Notes: generated by a model not told the origin, from the sequence alone. Positions 33,347-45,900 are shown, counted from the first letter of the stretch. The stretch is DNA of 64,000 nucleotides from Acephala macrosclerotiorum (GCA_014904845.1 MU119282.1:145380-209379); one strand, 5' to 3'. Translations and numbers: made by a program.

Positions 33347-34158
33347 TCAAAGCAACCCTCGGACATTCCGACTAGAAAACTCCACTAAAGTTCCACCATG
33401 AGGTATAAACTCAATAGTTTGAAAAAGCTGATCCTGTCTCATAACTCCAATCTTTCGATTCCGCAACTCGAATAGAATGTCATCATCAACATCATCTCCA
33501 AGCACCACGAACTGAATCTCATCCTGAATGGGAAGAAGAGGGACAACTGAACCGCTGTAGCTTCTGATGAGATTGTTGATCATGGCTCGACTGTGGGGTT
33601 TCTGTGTGCCTGCTAAGGCGAAGACTCGTTGTGAAAGACAATTTGCAATTCCTATTGGCAAGGGTAGTTCGCCCAGTAGAGAGGGGTTAGTGCTTCGCCA
33701 TTGAAGCTGACCGACGGCTAGAGCTGGAGGTGGTTGGGATAGAATTTCAGGGCTGTCGACGTTAGGAATATTCTCATCCTCGTCGCCATCTTCGTCTCTC
33801 TTGAGTATCTTCAACACTCATAGCATCTTCGTCATCATCCTCATCATCACGAGTCTCCATCATATACCCTCGCAACGTACATCTCCTCGACCGAGATATA
33901 CGCCCTATCAATATCGTCGACTCTAGCATCAAGAGCACATACCAGTCCACCATAGGTCAGGCTGTAACTAACTTCCGGCTGCTCAGGACAGTCACACTCG
34001 TGATGCAAACTCCTGACTTCAGCCTTCGCACGCCTTTCCGCTTGGGCTTCGGTCGTGTAACAGCCGAAAACCTCGGAGATCTTGCGCTTGTCGTCGTGAT
34101 GGGCGTAGTCGCGTTGATGTACGAGATAGATATAATCAGTAAGAAGAGTGACTGCCAT
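33347..34158 (-). CDS. BRCT-array gene B: novel N-terminal domain plus BRCT-like domain
   Basis: A two-exon model for 247 residues: 34158-33868 and 33799-33347. The 68-base intron has a GTATAT donor and a CTCAAG acceptor and keeps the frame. Exon 1 encodes YLVHQRDYAHHDDKRKISEV, FGCYTTEAQAERRAKAEVRS and TYGGLVCALDARVDD, the fullest copy of the N-terminal domain. Exon 2 begins acidic (RDEDGDEDEN), then gives a BRCT-like domain of about 85 residues: QRVFALAGTQ (strand 1), a helix, SGSVV (strand 2), EIQFVVLGDDVDDD (strand 3), ELRNRKIGVMRQDQLFQTI (helix 2 to strand 4 and last helix). It lacks the Trp usual in the last BRCT helix. The acceptor is unusual, so exon boundaries are moderate. No known family for the N-terminal domain was recognised. 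Confidence 0.65.
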
Positions 34159-34448
34159 TTCTGATAATTGGTAACAATGCAGAGTACAACAATATGGACA
34201 CAGAAGGATAACAAATGAGGGTCGTGAAATGACGATGCGAAGAAGAAAATGAGATAGGATTGGTGCATGGACGCGACGCTTTAACCCAAACAGGAAAACA
34301 AAGCACTTGCTGAGCCCGAAAATAGATTTCTCGACAGAAATTGAAAATTCTGGAAGATTTCTGCAAATTTGCATCTTTACCCGGGTTTTCGAAGGAGTTT
34401 GAAGTGGTTCGTCTTGAAGTCGCTCGCAAGACAAATAGCAGCTGTCGC

Positions 34449-34812
34449 TCACACTTTCCCTCCGCTTCCCTGGCCTCCCCCAGTGCGTTCCAGCACACCC
34501 TCCAGTGTCTTTATAATCTCCTTCCTCACCATTGGCCCACCACTGAAATTTTCAATCACGAGAAAGAAATTCGTCTGATCAATGACAGGGATTTTCCACT
34601 TCGCAACCCGTTTCGCGAAGTAGCCACTACCCACGCACGCATTCAGCAACCTCTTCTTCAATCTCTTCTTCTTCTTCCCCCTCTTCGTAACAAGCAAGAC
34701 TTCTTCGCGGCCACTGTAGCCTTCATGGCTGTCGTAGTTGTGACGGTGTACGAGATAGAAATCTATATATTCCGATATGATGTGGGGATGGAGATTGAGA
34801 CTGTTGATCTGG
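34449..34812 (-). pseudogene. BRCT-array gene C: decayed third copy
   Basis: A third minus-strand relative lies just upstream of gene B. One frame gives DFYLVHRHNYDSHEGYSG (compare YLVHQRDYAHHDD in gene B). One base off, the sequence reads EVLACYEEGEEEEE, matching EVFGCYTTEAQAE. The first frame then resumes with NFFLVIENFSGGPM and RKEIIKTLEGVLERTGG, resembling the first strand and helix of the BRCT-like domain, before a stop. There is no in-frame ATG at the expected place. The copy is therefore most likely a pseudogene with at least one frameshift and no intact 3' half. Confidence 0.5.
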
Positions 34813-37800
34813 TTGTCGCGTTCGAGATATTTTTCCCGACGCGGACTTGTTGCCCCAGCAGCACTCCACGTGATCGTGATTTAATTTTAAGATACTTTGG
34901 AATGAACTTTGAAGCTTCGTGAGAACTGGGCAATTGCCTAGGATTGTGACACCGCTCGTGGGACCGGATTGGAGGAACATTGAATACAATTTTGCATTTG
35001 TCCATATGTCTTCTCATATTACCGGGATGGGACTTCGGAACGAACAGTTGTCACCACGCAGCCTCAACAGACCTCCCGCTGCTGGGAAAAAGGAAGACGA
35101 TGCACAATATTACATCTCGCAGGATCATTCTAAAGTGTAACCATGGGGTTTTTGATACATAAATTTCCGGGAGACCCTGAAACGTCTGAACTAGAAAATC
35201 AAACAAACAAGCACATTCAAACATAGCGAAGACGATCATATTGACTGATTAACAGTACCGCATAAACAGCGATCCGATCCGCAGCTACTCGACGGGAGTC
35301 GTTGTTGAAATTGAAGGAGGCTGAGAAGTCGTAACATACAAGATATCGAAGCAGAAGCAAAAGTTCGACAACGATTCTCTGACATCGCTCTTCCGCGAAT
35401 GAAAATAAGAACTGACCTTACAAGTTTGCACTTGCATAGGCTTGTTTTTCTTGCATAAACGAACTCAATCGACCACAATCGGGCCTCCGGAGGGCGTTAC
35501 TGAAGTCCTAGACCCTAATATGAGCTTTAGAGTTTACGGACCGTTTGAAACTTTGAATACGAAACTGCCCAAGGAAAAAGTGATCCACGCCACGGGCCTA
35601 AATACCTCAAAGACCCTTTGGATGAAGGGGTCTAGAAGAACTTCCAGTGAGATACGGTTGTTCGAATTGGTCTCGTCGACCCATTTGTGCATACAAGACC
35701 AATTTGCGGTGAGCATTCAACCAACCATCAAAGCCGGAGATTTTGTTTGTAGGGCTGACGCAGGAGAGGCTCACCAGTTCAGCTGATATCAAGCCTCAAT
35801 TAAACATTCTCTCCCCAGAAAGAAGCTCCAGCCCCCGGATTCGAAGCTGAGTTCTGGACCAAACTTCACTTCATCTCCAGAAAAACATCGTCTCGTGTTT
35901 TTAACTCGTCCGCAAGGATTCGGCACAAAGGTCGGGACGCAGCTGCATGAAGGTTAAGCCCCTGCATCTCGATTACTAGATCGACAAGCCTATCAGCACA
36001 TCGCGTCGACGGTACCTTGCAATCGAACCCATGTCCCTGTCGATTGTCGCTGGTCATCCGCTGCTGAATTTTGCGATGATTCGATGAGCGCGGTCGAAAG
36101 AAAAAATGAGGGGTGTGAGGTCGAGCATTCTGGACTGGATATCAGAGCTATATATTTCGGCCTATTCTTTCTTTCGAAACAATTACCTTGGCCAATTGGA
36201 AGATTCGCGCATCCTGAGACATATCTCGCGAACCCAGCCCAAAGGTAGCATCGCCCAAAGAGGAAGACTAGCCTCCGTCACCGAGATAAGATAATTTCTA
36301 GCAGATCCGTTCTGGAACTTCGCATTGCCGCACAAGGGTAACTTCAACTCGGTGATTTTGTGACGAAATGCCAAAGACGATAAACCTGCTTCTCCCCCTT
36401 TTGAGGAGACTCGAGCATCATCATGATCACTCGCGCGAAGCTTGCCCTTTGCATGACCGCAACGCCGAGTAATGGCCACCCTGTACGTGCCATAAGATTG
36501 GCGTATCAATGTCTTGAGAGTGAAGCCACAGAAGGGTCTCATAGGTTTGTTTTTCGACTCAACGGCAAGCCGACATCGTGCCTCGCCTCTCCTTTTGCTT
36601 CTTGCAAGAAACCCTGGAAGTGGCGGTCGAGGGGTCATCCGGCATCAGTAAAGGGCACCATAGGACGCACGAGCCTGTTTTTGCAAGCCACATTTCGACT
36701 GACAGCACTTGTGGCTGAACCACCAGAAACCGGCGCTGCATTGGCCGTTTTGGTCGCAAGATCATCCACGCCTTCCGTCATGGAGAGAAATGGCCGCGGT
36801 AGAGGAGATGAGGGGTTGGCTGTGAGATGCTTTCAATCCGGGATCGTGGGTTCTCCTCGTCTCGTCGAAGATATCAGAAAAGATGAACCGTCCACGCGGT
36901 GGCAGGGTAGCATAAATTAATTGCCACGATGTACTTCGTACCTGTGCCTGTAGAACACCGGACGAAAAAGGAGGCGCTCCACTGCTTGGCGCGCTCATGC
37001 TTGGGTAACGACCATTTTCAATAAACTGCTGGTACGTGTCAGGCTACAATTCGGAAGTCGCGAGGTCCATGTTCCATGATATGTGCGTCTCTGTACGCAT
37101 ATCACGCTGTAGTCCGAATTCGAGCGCCTGCATGAGACTTCGAGATGAGAGGCCGGCCACAACTGACGAGACTTTGGGGGTCTGATATCGCGTGCAGGCA
37201 AGGGCGCTGAGAGGACGCGGCCGCCGATACGAGAAGCAGAAGAGACGTTGAAGAATTCGTATGCAACCATATCATATCGCCGCAAAGCACTTGCAATTTA
37301 TGCGAGGTGGTAACTGGGGATGGATACTCGTAACTTTAGAGAATGGTAGCTAGGTTCTTTAATTCCCAGTTCCTAATTGAGCCTAATCCGCACGCTAAAA
37401 AAAGCACCTTAATCCTCCCGCAGCCCCAAGCCCCAAGCCTGGTGGTAGACGTTCGGCTATCAAGGAAACGAGTTGAGGTGAGGTCTGCATCATCTATCGG
37501 GATTCCTCTCCATCCTCCTTCAACATTCTCGTCGCACCACCTCCACTCGATAACCCCTTGCAGCACTACGAGTTCGAATCCAGGAACGCATTTACTGTCA
37601 TTACACACGCAGCCCCGCCTTACGATAACATCTCCTCTGATCGCCACCGCACTGACCAGCATGCAAGCACAAACGCTGCACATTTCCTTACGAGCGCATT
37701 CTCACAACCTTCCGTACTAATACTCGCGACAAGGAAAGCCTCGCAATTGTGCGTACTGACTTCGGACCTCATCCCCGTGTCTTACTCCACGAGTTGATGG

Positions 37801-37915
37801 CTGGTCCCGCCGTACATTCGAGATAGCATCCATTGGCACGAGTTGAACGGTTGGGTCGAGAAAGGCTGCCGCAGCGCGGTGCGTTCGTCCTACGGTCGAG
37901 GACACGAATGGAACC
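34813..37915. other. Intergenic, no convincing gene
   Basis: A 3.1 kb region. Open frames at 35442-35786 (+), 36638-36183 (-) and 36423-36920 (+) overlap each other, lack motifs and have biased Arg/Ser composition. A GTTCGAATCC sequence near 37570 resembles a tRNA B box but has no matching A box. The promoter of the Ser/Pro-rich protein lies at the right end. Confidence 0.45.
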
Positions 37916-40450
37916 ATGGGCATGTGGCCATTTAGGAGGAGAAGTCAACGCAGAAAGACAAAGGGTGGGGCAGACATTTCACAGCCGGAAATGCATAACG
38001 CTGGGACTCAACAGGTCCCTGCGAGGCATGATGGGTCCAAATTAGCTGCTGCGGGACCTGAAAGGAGGAAGAGCCGGCGGGATACAAAACGAAAATCCTC
38101 CCGAGAATCCAAGAAGCTTCAACGGGATCCAGAAAAGCGCGATAAACATCGCACCTACAGCTTCTCGCCCGGTCGAAACGATAGCATCCGCGTTGCTCGA
38201 GCGTTAGAACGCCCTCCCGTTCCCGCTCTCCCGTCGAACTTGAAGGACAAGGGAAGAGCCTTTACAGAGAAACCAGGGTCAACTCCGGCCGGAACGAAGC
38301 CTCTAAGAGCCAACACCCAGCCTCTAGAGAATGCACAAGACTGGCAAAGGATGCCTACACTACACAAGAGGAGCGCCCAAGAAATGGCGCGGTGGAAATC
38401 GAGCAAGAAAAGGAAAGAAGACCACGACAGAGAAGCGGAGATCAAGGCAATGGTTGCTTTCATGCCAACGCGTCCAGCAGCAGACGTCGATTCGTCTGGA
38501 AGACCCGTACGGCGGGAAACAATGAGGATGCGCGGCGCATTGAACGATCCATCGTCAGATATCTCTCTTCCCCTCGCCGACTCGCTGCGATCCTCGTTAT
38601 CCGGTCATTCTGGGCCGCAGACATCGTTCGTTGTATCTGCCTTCGCGATGCTAGCACCGCGACCTACAATCAGATATTCCGAAAACCCTCGATATGTCCC
38701 TGGTGCAAGCGGTTTTGGCTCAAATCGATCCAATTCGACAAGGAGGAAATTAGAACGGGTAACAATACCAGAAGAAGTGCTGAAAGCCAATAAGAGGGTG
38801 GACGACTTGGCCGATGATCTTACAACAGGACAGATTCGCGAACTCATGGAACGCGAAACGAAGAGGAGAGAAAAGAAGAAGATGGCAGAAAGACTAAAAG
38901 CGGAGAGGAGACTTGCAAGGCAGCAAGAGAAACAGAGGCAAGGCGAGGCTGAAGCCGCTCGGGAGGGCACCCCACCTCCTGATAACATGGAAAGGGGTGT
39001 CCTAGGGAGAGATGTAGTTGGCCTAGGAATTGGAACTTCTGCAGTTGTCACTTCAAGCAAGAGGAAGAGCTCGGCCGGGTCCGAAGACGGACGAGGGAAA
39101 CGACCCGCAGAAGCTTTCAGACAAGATTCGACGATCAGCGGGCAGCCAAATCCATTCGCAGATTTCCACCGAAGCACAAGTCTAGCCACGGAGAACCTCA
39201 CGCCTGGGTCGGAACGATCGGATCCTGTTATTGAGACAGCAACTGTCGGCACCATGGGCAAGGCTAGCGTTTCTCCCACATTACCAGCCAAGGATCATGT
39301 TCGAGGCCAATCAAGCATATCTCAGATGATGGATCTCACCCACTCGGAAGCTCCACAACCATCAACAGTACCAGAACCTACGTTGCAAACAGCAGTAACA
39401 GCACCAGTCAAGACACCTTCCTCTTGGACATCGTTTTTCAAGCTACGCAGTGGGAAGAACAAACGACCAACTCCACCTTCATCATTTTCCAACACATCAA
39501 GAGATTCCATGCATGCGGGGCAAGCACCAGCAATTGGTTACACCCCAATGCGATCAACATCAAATATTCCGAAGCGCACTATGTCCAAATTTCGAGAGGA
39601 TCTTCCAGAGTTACCCATTTCGCCACCAGACTCTAGAGTTCAGTCTCCTGAAGCTGATGTGGTACCACCAATCCGAACCGACTATACAGCGAACAGCAGC
39701 GGTGTACAGGCTTCCTCGGACGACCCACGAGTACGTTACGACACACCAACAAGCGGCTATAGATCCCCTGAGGCCATGCGACTACGGGACGAGACTCCAA
39801 CCAGTGGCCATCGAACAGCGGATGTTCCTTCGCCAGAGCCCACTGCTGTTTTGTCGCAGTCATTGGCGTCAATCGATTCTGAAGGATCTTGGCTTTCTGG
39901 CCGAAGAGCTGGCTCGAAACGAGGCTCTTCCGCTTTAGCACACCATCCATCAACTCGTGATAGCTCGAGTTCTTTGAATAAGAAATACAAGGAATTCTCC
40001 AAATCTGCCGAGGAGCTTGGGATTGCCGAAGATGAATATTTCAGTCGCCTAACACCTGGTCCTGAAGAAGAGAACATGATCCAGAGACGATCCAGCATCC
40101 TACCTTCAAGCGACGACGACGAAGGTGGCAGCATTTCAAGCCCAGTCTCATCGGAAAAGACGAAGTGGGGTGCAATTGGGAGACAGCCGACTGTAGTACA
40201 CAGAGCACCCAGAGCCAAGTCGAGGGAAGGTCTACTTACCGAGTTCGATGATGATTCGGAAAGCGAGGCTCCTTCCTCTCCAACTTCTGTCGACCCGAAG
40301 GCCTCTGGACTCCAACGAGCCACCAGCGTCGACTTAGGCAAGCAACACGTGAGACACATCAGTGCAGGCAGTGCAAGATTGCTTGACTTGAAGCCCAGGT
40401 CTTCAGTGGACTCAAGAAGGGACTCGGCGAGATTGAGCAGCTCTGGGTAA
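37916..40450 (+). CDS. Large Ser/Pro-rich, mostly disordered fungal protein
   Basis: An intron-free gene for 844 residues. It starts MGMWPFRRRSQRRKTKGG in a strong start context (AACCATGG). Most of it is low-complexity Ser, Pro, Arg and Thr with many possible phosphorylation sites. A coiled coil lies at about 298-350 (GQIRELMERETKRREKKKMA onward). Short conserved-looking islands are SSWTSFFKLRSGKNKRP, two copies of YDTPTSG/DETPTSG-like sequence at about 605-630, and KYKEFSKSAEELGIAEDEYF. I recall similar proteins being annotated in other ascomycetes only as conserved serine-proline rich proteins. A scaffold or cell-cortex role is possible but not shown by the sequence. Confidence 0.8.
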   Translation: MGMWPFRRRSQRRKTKGGADISQPEMHNAGTQQVPARHDGSKLAAAGPERRKSRRDTKRKSSRESKKLQRDPEKRDKHRTYSFSPGRNDSIRVARALERPPVPALPSNLKDKGRAFTEKPGSTPAGTKPLRANTQPLENAQDWQRMPTLHKRSAQEMARWKSSKKRKEDHDREAEIKAMVAFMPTRPAADVDSSGRPVRRETMRMRGALNDPSSDISLPLADSLRSSLSGHSGPQTSFVVSAFAMLAPRPTIRYSENPRYVPGASGFGSNRSNSTRRKLERVTIPEEVLKANKRVDDLADDLTTGQIRELMERETKRREKKKMAERLKAERRLARQQEKQRQGEAEAAREGTPPPDNMERGVLGRDVVGLGIGTSAVVTSSKRKSSAGSEDGRGKRPAEAFRQDSTISGQPNPFADFHRSTSLATENLTPGSERSDPVIETATVGTMGKASVSPTLPAKDHVRGQSSISQMMDLTHSEAPQPSTVPEPTLQTAVTAPVKTPSSWTSFFKLRSGKNKRPTPPSSFSNTSRDSMHAGQAPAIGYTPMRSTSNIPKRTMSKFREDLPELPISPPDSRVQSPEADVVPPIRTDYTANSSGVQASSDDPRVRYDTPTSGYRSPEAMRLRDETPTSGHRTADVPSPEPTAVLSQSLASIDSEGSWLSGRRAGSKRGSSALAHHPSTRDSSSSLNKKYKEFSKSAEELGIAEDEYFSRLTPGPEEENMIQRRSSILPSSDDDEGGSISSPVSSEKTKWGAIGRQPTVVHRAPRAKSREGLLTEFDDDSESEAPSSPTSVDPKASGLQRATSVDLGKQHVRHISAGSARLLDLKPRSSVDSRRDSARLSSSG

Positions 40451-42298
40451 AAGGCTTTGCTGACTGGGACAGTGAAGATGAAGACTTGACGACAGACATG
40501 ATATGATGAAGACAAGCACGACACTCCTTTGATCTACTTCCTTACAAACTCTACGTCGACAATCGACACCCACACTCATTCGAAATATTTCCTTGGACCG
40601 ACAACTTATCAATCCATTCGCTTCGACTATTTCTTTTCCAACATTCGATTCGACGCTCGCTCGACTTGTTTATTTCCTTACAACCGCTCCGTCTTCAACA
40701 ATCATGTCTTCGCAAATTTTCACCTTCACCTATACCCAGTCAACCAATCTCTCAACCAAGCTCCTCTCGTCATCGTAAGGATCAGCAATGAGTGCATTGA
40801 ACGATATAATTTCCTTTTCTTTGATACGATTGATATCCCACCCAGCACATAAACTTTTGTTTTTTTATTTCGGGGAGGCAGGCGGAATATTAGGCGGTAA
40901 AGGATTTGAATTTCAGGACTTGTATTGGATGGACGGAAATGGAGCAAGGGGATGGAAAGGATTCATTCGGATGTTCCAAAAACAAAGAGCTTCTTCTATA
41001 CCCTCCTTTGATAGTCCTATGTTATATAGGATTATGGACCCTTGAATTCGGCCAGGGCCTGGATTTATTGGCTGGATCGGATCTTGTTGTAATGTTTACG
41101 GACATACCATATATGTATTGTGTGCAATATATCAGCGAGCGCGAGCTGCTCAGAGCAGGCTCTAATTTTTGCGCGTGTTTTGTGGATGGATGGTATGCTA
41201 TGAGCTGCTGAGGCTAGAGATACATAGCAGATGAATGAAAGTTGTAAAACTTCACTTGAGCCCCAATCCCGATCAAAACGCCATCCAAAGGCAACCTGCC
41301 CTGCGGTGAGCCTTTCCAGAGTCTTCTTGAATCTCCAGTCCATACCTTGATTTCAGACCTCCTAAACACAACAGCTGTTCCTCAACCTACAACGGAGAAG
41401 AAGCTCCTTGAAATCCAGCTCGTGATTTGACCGATAAGGCTGCATCTGCATGGCCCCTCTGCATGTACCAACGGCAATCAATCTGACTTGCATCGACTTT
41501 TTTACCCCTCTCTTCTCAACTCTCCACTCCCACGCCCACGCTCACGCCCTGCATGCCAAAAGCAAGTTCAAGAAAACCTGCCTTCTAGAAAGTCTTGCAG
41601 ATCATACAGTATGTGGGTCGTGGCATCGAAGATTGGGTATCACGTGGAGAATGATTACTATTAGGTGAGAGGAGACAAATGATGAGGAGGGCTTCTGCGG
41701 GGTCTGCATGCCCGGCTTAAGGTGGAGAGGTCGAATTTGAGACACTGCTGCATATCAGATGCAAACGATAGTGGCAGTGTGACTTGCATGAAACGAAACT
41801 AAACAGAACATTTGCGAGAAATAAAAAGCAATAAAAGAAGATGATATAAGCAAGCAGAACTGACGAGAAGGAGAAAATGCAAGATGTTGACAATTGAAAT
41901 GAATAAGCAGGAAGGAAACGAATTTGAGTTGTTGAAATTATTTTTGGAGATGGGGGGGATGCCGATGATTTGATTTGGAGGTCGCCGAATCGCATACAAT
42001 GGAATCAACCGAATGGCAAACAGAAGGAACCATTGTCAAATCCTCGGGCACAGCCGCATCACAATTTGTATCTGTCATGAATTATTCTATGCATAGAGTT
42101 GACAAAGGAATGCTGTGTAGCAAAAGGATTCCAAAGCCTCTCAAATCCCACATCCCAAACAGGCAACACAAGCGAGACGCGAAGGCGTCATCGATGATTT
42201 CTAACCGCAAAGCCCAGAAGCATCTGACACCAATCCCTGACCCTTTATAATCCATCACGACGCGCTCCTCTTCAAAGATCCCTATTTAATCAACGTTG
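40451..42298. other. Intergenic, no convincing gene
   Basis: Holds the 3' UTR of the Ser/Pro-rich gene and the thioredoxin promoter. A 25-codon open start at 40704 (MSSQIFTFTYTQS) ends at a GTAAGG donor-like site but has no recognisable second exon. Nothing else seen. Confidence 0.45.
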
Positions 42299-42994
42299 AT
42301 GTCACTTCCTGCTCGCGTCTTCAGAACCGCGATTCACAACAAGCAAGCATTTACCAAGAATTACAAGCTAGGAAATCAATTTATCAGGAACTTTAGCAAA
42401 ACAACAGTCAATATGGGCGTTCACAATCTTTCTTCGTGAGTCTGCCCCACCATGTCTTTGTTGTCGGAAGAAGAGGTAGAGAAGAACGAAAGTGACGAAC
42501 TAGAGAAGCAGCGAAGGGATTGATGGACAATGGCTAACAAGTTTTGATTACAGAAAGACCGAGTTCGACACCGCGTTGAAGGACAACAAAGTCGTCATTC
42601 TCGATGCCTTCGCTACCTGGTGCGGCCCCTGCAAGGTCATTGCTCCCACCGTCGTCAAGTGAGTACTTCCCTCTACTTCATACCCCTCTATATCCTCCAA
42701 ATCAACTCCGGCAGATAATCCGCAAGCCTCTTTGCAGCTTATCTGCCGCACCCGAAGCCACAGAGAAACAAAAGCTAATGGCGTGATTACAGGTTCTCAG
42801 AAGAATTCCCAGACGCCCACTTCGTCAAGATCGACGTCGATGAAGTCCCCGACGTAGCCCAAGAACTTGGCATCAGAGCCATGCCTACATTCATCGTCTT
42901 CAAGGACGGAGAGAAGGTTAAGGAGGTTGTGGGTGCGAATCCTAAGGCGTTGCAGGCTGCTATTTCAGAGTTTGCTACTGCTGAGAAGGCATAA
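42299..42994 (+). CDS. Thioredoxin with optional mitochondrial presequence
   Basis: A three-exon gene: 42299-42435, 42554-42658 and 42793-42994. The introns have GTGAGT donors and TTACAG acceptors. It gives 147 residues from the first ATG or 109 from the ATG at 42413. The short form is a classic thioredoxin with active site WCGPC in [18 protein letters not shown], the cis-Pro in [13 protein letters not shown] and normal length. The 38 extra residues of the long form ([16 protein letters not shown] then FIRNFSKTT) contain Arg and Lys but no acidic residue and look like a mitochondrial targeting peptide. They are in the same exon and frame. Leaky scanning or alternative transcription start could therefore make cytosolic and mitochondrial forms (inference). 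Thioredoxin reduces protein disulfides using NADPH through thioredoxin reductase. Confidence 0.93.
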
Positions 42995-45900
42995 ATTTAT
43001 CTCACCAGGGATGAATTGGTAGGGGAAGATGGAGGGGTGGGAGAGAGGAGCATGAGTGGAGTGATGCATATGATAGGGAAAAGGCGGGGGAGTCAAAGGG
43101 GAGGATGATGATAAGATGGCACAAGGCATAGAAATGCCAGGAATACATGCATGGTTTTCGAAGATTTTGCAATTCTGCTACCAAGGTTGTGACACTGCGG
43201 GATGTGACGCCATTTCGAGATCTAGGTAAATATATTAGATCTACCGCCAACAGCCAAGTGGCTCAAGAATTAATTTTCCAGTGTTGTTTTTCATTTGATT
43301 TGGTGGTTTTCTTTTTGAATGGATAGTGCAATGTCCATCCTAGATGTGCTACTTGAGATTCCAATAATCCCTCTTAGAGCTGGAGATTTGCAACTATAAC
43401 AATCATTCAAGCTTCTATTTCTCGGTGCGTTGATTCGCAGCTCTTGCTTGGGCTATTGCATTTCAGCCTCATTGCAGTACCGGAGTGATCGTTGACGATT
43501 GGCAGTGGTGTGTCATCAAATCCATGTCATTACAAGCCTCGAAGAGTCTCCTCAGGATTGACCGTCTTCCGGGTGAATCTTCCCCCTACCACCAGGCTAC
43601 CGGATCTAGTCTTCATTTGCCCTTTCGTACCAATATATATAGCTGTAATAAGCTCTATTCCAATCACTGTACAAGCTCTTATGGATGCTTCTAGGCTCAA
43701 GGAAACCAAGCCTAAGCCTAAGCCTGCGAAGAGAGACTGGAAATCCACAGCTCAGCACCCTGAGTGGAACTGGTCTTCCCCCCACCATCCTCTTCGTTGT
43801 CAACACATTTAATTTCACCATCCAAAGGCTGTTTTCAATTCGCATTGCAACGAGATCAAGCGATTGACAACAACCGAAATGCCCTTGTTGGTTTAAGGAC
43901 GATGCACTCACTGTCAAATCCCACTTAGAGAAGACCAGACGGAACGAAGCACGAAAGCTTCAAACCAGACCATGCCAGCAGGAAGGACTGAAAGGAAAAT
44001 TCGGGAGAAGTAGGGGAGGAGGAAGACCATTGAAGACGGAGGCTTTGAGACCGCCGGGACGAACGATAGTATGCTCTTCTGCTCCTTAATCTTCTCTTCC
44101 ATCTCTCGGGCCCACATCTCAACTTTTCTATCGCTTCAGGTTCTCGACTCTCCAGACTTTTATACTTACAGTCCTCGTCTCAAGCCAGCTAAGTCGGAGT
44201 CAGATCTAACCAAATATATGAGGAGCCTGATCAATTCACTCCAATCGTACAAAGAATGCCTCCAGGTTCCGAGTCACATCGTCTCTTGATATTGGCTTTA
44301 CTAGCGGCCAATTCACCGGAAGTGTCCTGGACGACCACGTGCCTCAACGGCGTTGCAGGTATATAAAGCTCATTCGAAGCTCCATCTCCAACTACACCCC
44401 TAGCTACTGTCGAGATCGCGGGTCAACGCCCGTCTCGCTGGGGCCATCTTTGGCGCTGAAGGCAGCTGCGGAATAGTAAGCAACAGGCCGAGGCGGAACT
44501 TGAGAAGATGCGGTTGGACAGGGCTAACTGGAGGATGAGATGGCACGAAAAGAAGTTGTTGACAGCGTAGTCACAAGTCGTGAAAAGATTGGCTCAAAAG
44601 CTCTCTGCCTTCCAGTGAAGAGAGGACCTTTTGTCGACATCTGTTCTCGGAGCAAGTCAGCTTTGAGTGCATAGGTAGTCTCTGTAACAATGGATATTTG
44701 AGTACAATGCTGAAGCTGCGCATTTATCGTAGCCGTCAGTCCATCCATCACCAGAATGGAGATCTCCATCAGGATTCCGTCTGACCTGTTTTTGCAAGGT
44801 ATAAATACTCCCCTTTTGGCATGTGAATTGCTTCAGCCTCACGGGAGAGACAAATCTCCGTTCCTTATAAGCGTCTAAGTCTCGTTCCGTAGCTGCCTTT
44901 CCAAGAAGTTTAGAATCGCAAAGAAAAGTGGCAATCACATGTGACGTATCTCTACCCATCTCCTCCTTGAAACACAATCTCAACAGTATATAAACTCTGC
45001 AATCTTCTATTCAAGCAACGTTGCACGAAATGCTCCCTTCACAATCACAACAAGGGGGTGTGTGGGGAATAAAGACATGTCGTCTAATATATCTGCAAAG
45101 TTCTCGTCACAGTAGGCACTCTTGTACTAAAATCGTCAAAATCAGCTACACACAGCATCAGTTAAGCTTAAATCTCGTTTGATTATGTTACTATCAAGTC
45201 CTTGTTTCGCTGTTAAATTTCCTACTGTTTTAATCTTCATAATCCACGGCCATCCTCAGCCTTGGCTTCCCACTCCACAACCAAGTGCGCATAAGTCTAA
45301 GGAACTCATAGCAGACGCCCCAAGGACGCGGTAGGGAACGGAAGAGCCGACCAACGACGTTCCAGAATCATCCTAGAAAATTGTGTCAGGCTCGACCATG
45401 TCGTTCTGTTCTGTGACGGGCGGAGATGATATGCTTGCAACACATCGCCGATTTAAGAATTCCACTGTTGACATGCTGCCTTTAGCAAAATTGCCTAGCT
45501 AGAGCGCGTTTAATATGAGCATTTCCGAAGGTAAGTGAACGGCTATCACGTCTAGTCGCTTTGCTGGTTGCAAGGCAGGACTTCAGACCGAAGCATTCAT
45601 CTCTGCTGTCAAAAACCTCGCCATTATAGATCCAAGACTTGATAGCAGTCGCCCGTACAACGATGATGGCAACGCTCATAAGGTAATACACACCACTCCT
45701 GCATGAGAGCCAAGATGTAAGTACGCCTTCGGAAGGAAACGTTCTAGGGATCATTCTTGACTTGCCAAATGTATCTCCTTCGACATCTCCAGGATCCTCC
45801 TGGTCAAGTCTGGCACTCATCAACTTATTGAGGTGGCTTCAAGTAATGGTTCATGACAATAGGTCACTATTCTTGCGAGTTCGACATCATCAACAGAAAG

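Noticed and set aside
36183..36920. Overlapping open frames of 151 codons (-) and 165 codons (+)
   Set aside because: They are mirror frames of each other with no motif and no splice context; likely chance in GC-richer DNA.
37560..37580. GTTCGAATCC resembling a tRNA B box
   Set aside because: No A box or cloverleaf could be drawn in the flanking 90 bases.
38605..39291. Long minus-strand frames under the Ser/Pro-rich gene (also 40524-39757)
   Set aside because: Shadow frames caused by the biased codon composition of the plus-strand gene.
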